A stretch of DNA of 40,325 nucleotides from Clostridia bacterium BRH_c25 (GTDB lineage: Bacteria > Bacillota_A > Clostridia > Lutisporales > Lutisporaceae), in the NCBI GenBank assembly GCA_001515955.1, contig LOES01000203.1, positions 1 to 40,325 of the forward strand, read 5' to 3'. The position numbers and the translations under genes were made by a program. Shown here piece after piece: positions 35,174 through 40,325 of the stretch. A model generated the notes under the pieces. The model saw nothing but the letters and a program-made list of their open reading frames with translations. It did no database searches and was not told the origin of the DNA. Each line of letters opens with the position of its first letter. Positions within the stretch are counted from its first letter, which is position 1.

Positions 35174-35194
35174 GGTGAACCGTACCATAAGTAA
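35174..35194 (+). repeat. rlmH 3'-end attachment-like repeat, copy 2
   Basis: GGTGAACCGTACCATAAGTA plus a final A still encodes GEPYHK and a stop, but no rlmH body precedes it. It differs from the copy in rlmH by two silent changes, as expected if it came from another rlmH allele carried by an element. ACGGT-GA-ACCGT (35172-35183) is a short inverted repeat within it. Confidence 0.7.
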
Positions 35195-35268
35195 TAACGG
35201 TTTTCCTATATTTTTATATACACTGCCTAAATACTTCACAGCCTGAATAACGGTGCATACTTATGCAA

Positions 35269-35297
35269 GCAGCCATGTTCATACATGGCTGCTTTAT
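35269..35297 (+). terminator. Hairpin terminator between the kinase and the acetyltransferase
   Basis: GCAGCCATG (35269-35277) pairs with CATGGCTGC (35284-35292), a 9-bp perfect stem with a 6-base loop, followed by TTTATT. Confidence 0.6.
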
Positions 35298-35322
35298 TGC
35301 CGCTACTTTGTCATTAGCTTCG

Positions 35323-35341
35323 GGGGACAGTACCTGTCCCC
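35323..35341. repeat. Palindrome GGGGACAG-TAC-CTGTCCCC
   Basis: This is a perfect 8-bp inverted repeat with a 3-bp centre. Closely similar GGGGAC...GTCCCC palindromes are, to my knowledge, dispersed repeats in several Firmicute genomes. It lies between the second rlmH-type repeat and the acetyltransferase gene. Confidence 0.6.
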
Positions 35342-35371
35342 TCGTCCATGGGAATCAACCCCCAAGTGCTT

Positions 35372-35830
35372 TTAGCAGTCAATGTTTATTTCCAAGCAAA
35401 TTTCATTACAGTTTGGGAACTTAGGACAATTGATACAATCTGTCCAGACCTTATGAGGCATAGTTTCCTTCTCTATAATAGTGAAGCCTGATTTCTCAAA
35501 AAAGCCCGGCTGGTAAGTTAATGTAAATACCTTTTGGATCTTCAAATCTTTTGCCTCTTTTAGAATATATTCTACTATCTGCTTACCAATTCCTTGCTTC
35601 AGCATACTGTTTTTAACTGCCAGGGTTCGCAATTCCGCCAGGTCACTCCACAATACATGAAGTGCTCCGATTCCTACGATTTCGCCATCTAGTTCAATAA
35701 TAACAAAATCACGAATATTTTCGTACAGCATACTACGGGAACGGGAAAGCATCATACCTTTATCTGCATAATAATTCACTAACTCAACCATTTCTTCGAC
35801 ATCCGGCAATATTGCCTTACGTATAATCAT
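35372..35830 (-). CDS. GNAT N-acetyltransferase, short ArgA-like type
   Basis: The protein has 152 residues from ATG 35830, which has AGGTAGGTG upstream. The frame is open from 35893, but that extension does not fit the family. The acetyl-CoA loop is MLKQGIGKQIVEYIL. The protein opens IRKAILPDVEEMVELVNYY with LSRSRSMLYENIRDF next. It ends with the distinctive tail PHKVWTDCINCPKFPNCNEI. That tail is what I associate with short N-acetylglutamate-synthase-like GNATs that begin arginine synthesis in many anaerobes. The substrate is therefore probably glutamate, but no arg genes are nearby. The four closely spaced cysteines in the tail could bind metal. Confidence 0.82.
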   Translation of the reverse strand: MIIRKAILPDVEEMVELVNYYADKGMMLSRSRSMLYENIRDFVIIELDGEIVGIGALHVLWSDLAELRTLAVKNSMLKQGIGKQIVEYILKEAKDLKIQKVFTLTYQPGFFEKSGFTIIEKETMPHKVWTDCINCPKFPNCNEICLEINIDC

Positions 35831-35967
35831 CAACAAGCACCTACCTTTATACAATATAATGCTTATAATATCAGAAAATGCATAATAATGCAATATAAAT
35901 GTATATATTATTTTTTAATAAAGAAAAGCAGCCGGGATGGTTCGCTTCTACTGTTTCGCTGTTTCAG

Positions 35968-36005
35968 TAAAAAAGCAAGGGAGGATTGCTCCGCTTGCTT
36001 TTTTT
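35968..36005. terminator. Bidirectional terminator downstream of the PHP gene
   Basis: AAGCAAGGGAG (35973-35983) pairs with CTCCGCTTGCTT (35989-36000), with one bulge. It is flanked by an A-run on the left and a T-run on the right. For minus-strand transcription from the PHP gene it sits about 70 bp after the stop. Confidence 0.75.
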
Positions 36006-36074
36006 GGTGCACCATGTACGTAAAACTATCTTATCAGAAGATGATGTACTATTAAGTTCCAGTATTAACACGAT

Positions 36075-36956
36075 TTATATTATCATATTGCTTGGAAGCC
36101 AGGGCTTTAATATTTCATAGGATATTTTTATTCCGTTTATGGTTTCCCCTATTTTAACATTGGGTTTAAGCTTTCCATGATAATCGCTTCCGCCTGATAT
36201 ATAAAGCCTATGTTTGTTGGAATAATCTACGAGAAACTCTGTCTTATCCATTGTATGAAGCGAATGATAACATTCTAAACCATCAAGTGCGTTTAATGAT
36301 ACTATTGAGTTGAGGAATTCTTCATAATCATCAACAAAATAAACGTAAAGATGAGCAAGGAATGCTTTCCCTCCTGCTTTTTTTATCAGATCAGCAGCCT
36401 CCCGTACGGTAGGATAATTCTTCATCTGGTCTAGAAAAAAAGGACTCTCTTCATTATTGACGCAGGTTCTGTAAAAGGCATTAAGACTTTCCCAGACTTC
36501 TTTTGTGAAGTGTTTTTCATTTTCGGGATATTTCCTCAAATCAAAATGCATTAATTGTGTTGCAAAATATTTACTACTCTTAATTGACAGGTTGTTACTA
36601 TATGTAAGCTTTAGGTTCCTGCATACGTTCATCATTTTTTTGAGGTATTCATTTTCTCTTTCAAGGAATTTTTCATCAGAAACGATTCCAGTTGAACTTA
36701 TTGCTTCAAGGTCTATCCCGTAGCCTAATATTTCTATAGGCTTTCCATTATGCACCACTGAAAACTCGCAGCCGGGGACAATCTTACCTTTAAAATAGTT
36801 GCTTGTTTTAACTTTTTTCAATTTTTCATAAGCGCCTATCGAATCATGGTCTGTAATTGATATATATTTTAGACCTAATTGCTGTGCTTTTATAAGAATA
36901 TCCCTGGGTTCATCCGAACCGTCCGATGAAGTTGTGTGAATATGTAGATCTATCAT
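36075..36956 (-). CDS. PHP-domain metal-dependent phosphoesterase
   Basis: The protein has 293 residues. The four PHP motifs are present: LHIHTTSSDGS at the N-terminus, SITDHDSIGAYE, then IVPGCEFSV and the late SGGSDYHGKLKPN. AFLAHLYVY supplies the histidine in mid-protein. Relatives such as YciV/RNase AM hydrolyse 3',5'-nucleotide bisphosphates or trim RNA 5' ends; a histidinol-phosphatase role is less likely given the length and motif spacing. AAGGAGCTGT precedes the ATG on the minus strand. It follows the threonine-aldolase-like gene by 60 bp and may be co-transcribed with it. Confidence 0.87.
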   Translation of the reverse strand: MIDLHIHTTSSDGSDEPRDILIKAQQLGLKYISITDHDSIGAYEKLKKVKTSNYFKGKIVPGCEFSVVHNGKPIEILGYGIDLEAISSTGIVSDEKFLERENEYLKKMMNVCRNLKLTYSNNLSIKSSKYFATQLMHFDLRKYPENEKHFTKEVWESLNAFYRTCVNNEESPFFLDQMKNYPTVREAADLIKKAGGKAFLAHLYVYFVDDYEEFLNSIVSLNALDGLECYHSLHTMDKTEFLVDYSNKHRLYISGGSDYHGKLKPNVKIGETINGIKISYEILKPWLPSNMII

Positions 36957-37016
36957 TTAATACAGCTCCTTGCTTTTGCTTCCACATTTTATTTTATATA
37001 AATGAAGTAATTACTT

Positions 37017-38045
37017 CTAATCCGAGAGCTTTTTCAAATCCCCAATGAAAGCCAAAACTGCATACTCACTTGTAGCCCAGGAGGTTACAAGGCGGATCGA
37101 AGAGTTATCCTCGTCAAATTTTGACCATACATAGAATGAATATCTTTCCTCAAGTTCTTTGATGATCCGGTTTGGAAGAATGGGGAAAATCTGATTTGTC
37201 GGTGAGTCCGTCAAAAATTTATAGCCCATTGAACTTATGTTTTTTCTGAGCAGGTCAGCCATTCTGTTTGCATGTCTTGCAAGGTCAAAGTAAAGATTAT
37301 CCTTAAAGAGCTCAAGAAACTGTATGCCGAGGATCCTACCTTTAGCCATCAGGGCACCCTTTTGCTTCATATGGAATCTAAAATCCTCCTTAAGGGAGTC
37401 ATTGCAGATTACCAGTGCTTCTCCCATAAGCGCACCATTTTTTGTTCCGCCGATATAGAAAGCATCACATAGTCTGCCCAGGTCTGATAGCTCAAGATCA
37501 TTTTCATCCGAGCACAGAGCAGATCCGAGCCTTGCTCCGTCGATAAACAGAATAAGATTATTCCCACGACAGAAATTGCTTATTTGATCAAGCTCAGCCT
37601 TTGTATATATCGAACCTATTTCTGTCGGATTTGATATGTAAACAAGCCTGGGCTTTACCATATGTTCATCGGTGTGAGCATCGAGAACGGCCTTTATAAG
37701 AGCAGGATTGAGTTTTCCATCAATTACTTCAATGGATATTACCTTATGACCTGTAGCTTCGACGGAACCTGCTTCGTGTACAATAATATGGCCGGTATTT
37801 GCTGCCACAGCTGCCTCATGAGGTTTCAAGAAAGCTGAAATTGCAGTAAGATTAGTCGGAGTCCCCCCTGGGAAAAAGTAAATATCTATATCGTCGCGTT
37901 TTATTTTCTGCTTTAGCAGCTCAACTGCTCTGATTGAAAAACGATCCTCCCCGTAGCCCTCAGCCTGCTCCAGGTTTGATTCCACCAATGCGTCCAATAT
38001 TCGGGGATGGGCGCCTTCACTATAATCGTTTTTAAAACTGTACAT
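37017..38045 (-). CDS. Low-specificity threonine aldolase / beta-eliminating lyase family protein
   Basis: The protein has 342 residues of PLP fold type I. It has FKNDYSEGAHPRIL at the start and GYGEDRFS. FFPGGTPTNL covers the cofactor phosphate region. ISNPTEIGSIYTKAEL and LFIDGARLGSAL (ring aspartate) follow. The Schiff-base lysine is in YIGGTKNGALMGEALVI. Family members split threonine to glycine and acetaldehyde; some act on aromatic amino acids, but length and motifs favour the aldolase branch. AAGGAGGTAC lies before the ATG. It appears to lead a short minus-strand unit with the PHP gene. Confidence 0.87.
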   Translation of the reverse strand: MYSFKNDYSEGAHPRILDALVESNLEQAEGYGEDRFSIRAVELLKQKIKRDDIDIYFFPGGTPTNLTAISAFLKPHEAAVAANTGHIIVHEAGSVEATGHKVISIEVIDGKLNPALIKAVLDAHTDEHMVKPRLVYISNPTEIGSIYTKAELDQISNFCRGNNLILFIDGARLGSALCSDENDLELSDLGRLCDAFYIGGTKNGALMGEALVICNDSLKEDFRFHMKQKGALMAKGRILGIQFLELFKDNLYFDLARHANRMADLLRKNISSMGYKFLTDSPTNQIFPILPNRIIKELEERYSFYVWSKFDEDNSSIRLVTSWATSEYAVLAFIGDLKKLSD

Positions 38046-38190
38046 TTTTGTACCTCCTTATGAATTGACAAATGTATAAATATGTAATATAAGTATAATC
38101 TACTTTTTTTTGAAATACAACAAAGCTTGTTATTTGTTACCCATAATGGATATATTGTGGTAAAACCTTATAATCTGCTGCAGTTACACA

Positions 38191-38220
38191 GAACCGTATC
38201 ACAAATGGCCGCGGGTTTTT
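38191..38220 (+). repeat. Weak third copy of the rlmH-end repeat
   Basis: GAACCGTATCACAA (38191-38204) matches rlmH 27567-27580 exactly. The following ATGGCCGCGGGTTTTT resembles the rlmH downstream GTAACGGCGGTTTTT. The preceding CTGCTGCAGTTAC also resembles CTGCTGTTAC before copy 2. The coding meaning is lost (no stop codon), so this is either an older attachment-site relic or a degenerate terminator repeat. Confidence 0.45.
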
Positions 38221-38325
38221 TAGTGAATTTTTATCATAGCAGTTTTTTCTGCTGAAGGATAATATGAAGCTGTATAGAATACAAATAGTAAAATTATAGA
38301 AAAATGAAACGGAGGGATTATCAGA

Positions 38326-39945
38326 ATGCATGATGAAAAGCAACGGATTCTGCTTAAAGACGGTTACATTGTGGACGGTACGGGTAAAAAGGGTAGAATT
38401 GGCAGCCTGCTCATTGAAGGAGGACTGATTAAGGAGATATCGGAAAATGAGATCCTTGCAGCTTGCGAAGTGGTTGACTGCACAGGTAAAGTAATTGCCC
38501 CGGGTTTTATTGATATGCATTCACACAATGACTGGTTTCTTCCCTCAAAAAATATAGAAAGATTTACAGCTCCCTTTATACAGCAAGGTATTGCAACGTC
38601 TGTCGGTGGTAATTGCGGTTTTGGTGTAGGGGGGCTTAGGCAGAATAGTGACTATATGGATAAGATATGTGAAAATCCCTTTCAGTCATCCGGAATCAAT
38701 ATCCGCTGGTCTTCAATGCAGGAATATTTCGATATATTGTCGCAAAACGGAATACCCAACAACTTTGCAAGCCTTGTAGGCCACGGTTCTGTGAGAACCT
38801 CAATCAGAGGCTACGATCCGTCACCTTTAGCAAAGGGTGAAACAGATGAGCTTTTAAGGCTTTTGGAGGAAGCGATGGACCAAGGCGCGAAGGGTGTTTC
38901 TCTGGGTTTACAGTATGAGCCTGGGATGTTCTCAACCATGGATGAAATCAGAGAAATTGCAAAGCTTGTTAAAAAGAAGGATAAGCTGCTTGCAGTCCAC
39001 GCCAAGGCTTCCTCGGCTTTATCCGGTACATATCCGCTCAAGCTGTTGGGAGAACCCCATAACATACTGGCGGTTGAGGAAATGATAAACCTGGCAAGAG
39101 AAACGGGGGTCAGGCTTCAATTCTCACATCTGATATTTGTTGGATCGAGGACTTGGAAGACCTTTGACAGAACCATGTCCCTCATAGACAAGGCCGTTTC
39201 AGAGGGTGTGGATTTCAAATTTGATACCTACGCCTATAGCTGTGGTGCGTCGGTTATCTCAGTAATCCTGCCTGAATGGTTTATGGCAAAGGTACCTTAT
39301 GCCTACGGGAATAAAGGAGACCTGGCAAAGCTCCGGGCCGAGCTGACGGTTATTGAAAAGCTCCTGGGATTTGGCTACGGCGATATTCAAATTGCGTATA
39401 TTGATCATCCGGAGCTTGGTAAATATATTGGAAGATTCATTTCAGACATAGCAAAGGAATGGAACCGGTCGCCCTTCGATACCTACATTGAGTTTTCTAA
39501 AAACAGCAATGGTAAAGCAAGGGTCATCCAGTACAGGTATAGTAATCCACAAATAATTGAGGCGCTTATGAAACATCCGGCATCTATATTTATGACAGAT
39601 GCATGGATAGAGGCGGAAGGAACACAAAATCCATCCTGCTTTGGCTGCTTCCCAAGGTTTTTGCAATTAGCCAGAGACAAAAAGATAATAGCCCTTGAGG
39701 AAGCCGTATACAAAATGACCATGGCAGCGGCTGAGAGAGTAGGAATCAAAGATAGGGGCATGCTCAAGGAAGGAATGGCAGCCGACATAGCGGTATTTGA
39801 TTGGGAGAATATATGCGATAATACCAGCCATATTGATACGGATAAAGCTCCTACAGGGGTGGAGCATGTGTTTGTAAATGGCGTGGGGATACTTAAAAGG
39901 GGTAAGCAGCTTGATAGCCTGCGGCCCGGAACCGTTATAAGATAG
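38326..39945 (+). CDS. D-aminoacylase-type amidohydrolase
   Basis: The protein has 539 residues with the N-acyl-D-amino-acid deacylase pattern. A small beta domain (ILLKDGYIVDGTGKKGRIGS) precedes the metal motif APGFIDMHSHND. GGNCGFG follows, then AVHAKASSA and LQFSHLIFVG with metal or substrate histidines. FMTDAWIEAEG carries the catalytic aspartate. The C-terminal return to the beta domain is KEGMAADIAVFDWENI. Such enzymes release D-amino acids from N-acyl forms or cut related dipeptides in the cytoplasm. CGGAGGGATTATCAG before the ATG is a strong ribosome site. It lies alone, just right of the third repeat, and is convergent with the ABC gene at the window end. Confidence 0.88.
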   Translation: MHDEKQRILLKDGYIVDGTGKKGRIGSLLIEGGLIKEISENEILAACEVVDCTGKVIAPGFIDMHSHNDWFLPSKNIERFTAPFIQQGIATSVGGNCGFGVGGLRQNSDYMDKICENPFQSSGINIRWSSMQEYFDILSQNGIPNNFASLVGHGSVRTSIRGYDPSPLAKGETDELLRLLEEAMDQGAKGVSLGLQYEPGMFSTMDEIREIAKLVKKKDKLLAVHAKASSALSGTYPLKLLGEPHNILAVEEMINLARETGVRLQFSHLIFVGSRTWKTFDRTMSLIDKAVSEGVDFKFDTYAYSCGASVISVILPEWFMAKVPYAYGNKGDLAKLRAELTVIEKLLGFGYGDIQIAYIDHPELGKYIGRFISDIAKEWNRSPFDTYIEFSKNSNGKARVIQYRYSNPQIIEALMKHPASIFMTDAWIEAEGTQNPSCFGCFPRFLQLARDKKIIALEEAVYKMTMAAAERVGIKDRGMLKEGMAADIAVFDWENICDNTSHIDTDKAPTGVEHVFVNGVGILKRGKQLDSLRPGTVIR

Positions 39946-40003
39946 AATATAAGGGCTTATTTATGATAGATGTAAACAGGCCCGTTATATTCTCAGCCTT
40001 CAA

Positions 40004-40325
40004 CTAAGAATCGAGACGCAGGAAAAACCGGTTTCCCAGCTTTTCAAATTGGACAGGGGTCTCGAAGAAATCACAAAGGTTCTCTTTGGTCAGTACAGAT
40101 GCTGTTTCTCCTGAAGAATAAACCTGCCCTCTACGCAGTAACAGAGTGTGGCTAAAAGCTGGAAGGATTTCTTCAGTAAGGTGTGTAACATAAATCAGCG
40201 TAGGGGCATCCTTTTCATAGCTCAACTTTTCAATGATGGAAAGTAATTTTTCTTTTGCAAATATATCCAATCCGGTGCAGGGCTCATCCAGAATAAGCAA
40301 ACGGGGAGAGGGCATAAGTCCCCTG
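40004..40325 (-). CDS. ABC transporter ATP-binding protein, C-terminal part (5' end outside window)
   Basis: The visible 107 or so residues begin within the ATPase domain: RLLILDEPCTGLD is Walker B and D-loop, and LIYVTHLTEEILPAFSHTL contains the switch histidine. LLRRGQVYSSGE closes the fold. The frame stays open to the window edge, so Walker A and the signature lie beyond 40325. The EEILPAFSHTLLL string recalls YlmA-type or ModF/PhrA-like soluble ABC ATPases, but the partner genes are not visible. An apparent ATG at 40315 is internal. Confidence 0.85.
   Translation of the reverse strand, partial: RGLMPSPRLLILDEPCTGLDIFAKEKLLSIIEKLSYEKDAPTLIYVTHLTEEILPAFSHTLLLRRGQVYSSGETASVLTKENLCDFFETPVQFEKLGNRFFLRLDS

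Larger units (their letters stand above)
27564..35194. mobile_element. Putative SCC-like insertion at rlmH, recombinase absent
   Basis: Two copies of the rlmH terminal codons bracket 7.6 kb of accessory-type DNA on the side where SCC elements insert in staphylococci. The content is mixed and partly decayed: MFS exporter, ACP-like protein, truncated HelD, methionine-importer debris, DUF169 fragment, cysteine synthase, orphan sensor kinase and palindromic repeats. No serine recombinase (ccr-like) or other integrase is visible. The boundary evidence is the repeat itself. An alternative is a dispersed terminator repeat, since all three copies can also fold as AACCG...CGGTT hairpins. Confidence 0.5.

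Noticed and set aside
27585..38325. Ccr-type serine recombinase near the rlmH repeats
   Set aside because: No long ORF has a resolvase-like N-terminus. The only large proteins are the transporter, helicase fragment, synthase, kinase and enzymes described.
1..40325. CRISPR array or insertion sequence
   Set aside because: I saw no series of regularly spaced identical repeats and no transposase frame. The few direct repeats are tRNA- or rlmH-derived or lie in the tRNA spacer.

Overview
The window looks like a chromosomal segment of an anaerobic, low-GC Firmicute of class Clostridia. The signs are AT-rich spacers, strong AGGAGG-type ribosome binding sites, frequent TTG and GTG starts, a DnaD/DnaC-type helicase-loader pair and a complete WalRK (YycFG) locus ending in htrA and rlmH. 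I cannot name the genus from sequence alone.

Layout. Positions 1-450 hold a tRNA cluster (Val, Asp, Thr) with hairpin repeats in its first spacer. Positions 422-10452 are a genomic island bounded by an exact 30-bp direct repeat of the tRNA-Thr 3' end. It carries a GntR regulator with its own promoter and palindromic operator, a five-gene oligopeptide-type ABC importer, an amidohydrolase, a creatininase-family amidase and a class III aminotransferase. It reads as one import-and-degrade operon for an unknown amide or cyclic amide. No integrase is present. Positions 10.5-13 kb carry a cupin gene and the dnaD/dnaC-like pair on the minus strand. Positions 13.5-17.7 kb carry cell-envelope and protease genes (an M23 peptidase, a subtilase, an FmdB zinc ribbon and an HExxH peptidase). 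Positions 17.7-27.6 kb are the wal cluster: walR, walK, a secreted protein, walH, walI, murA, walJ, htrA and rlmH. These genes couple cell-wall sensing to peptidoglycan synthesis and envelope quality control.

The most interesting signal begins at the 3' end of rlmH. The last seven codons of rlmH are the site where staphylococcal SCC elements insert. They are repeated at 35174-35194 with only two synonymous third-position changes, and a weaker copy lies at 38191. The 7.6 kb between the first two copies has accessory character: an MFS transporter, an acyl-carrier-like protein without its attachment serine, a 5'-truncated HelD-type helicase, broken methionine-importer and DUF169 pieces, a cysteine synthase, an orphan CHASE4 histidine kinase and palindromic repeats. 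The next 3 kb carry an ArgA-like acetyltransferase, a PHP phosphoesterase and a threonine-aldolase-like enzyme. No recombinase is visible, so I propose old, possibly tandem SCC-like insertions at rlmH in a clostridium, as a hypothesis.

The right end (38.3-40.3 kb) holds a D-aminoacylase-type amidohydrolase and the 3' part of an ABC ATPase gene that runs off the window. Start codons were chosen from ribosome binding sites and family N-termini. Functional names rest on motifs read by eye, since no database search was possible.
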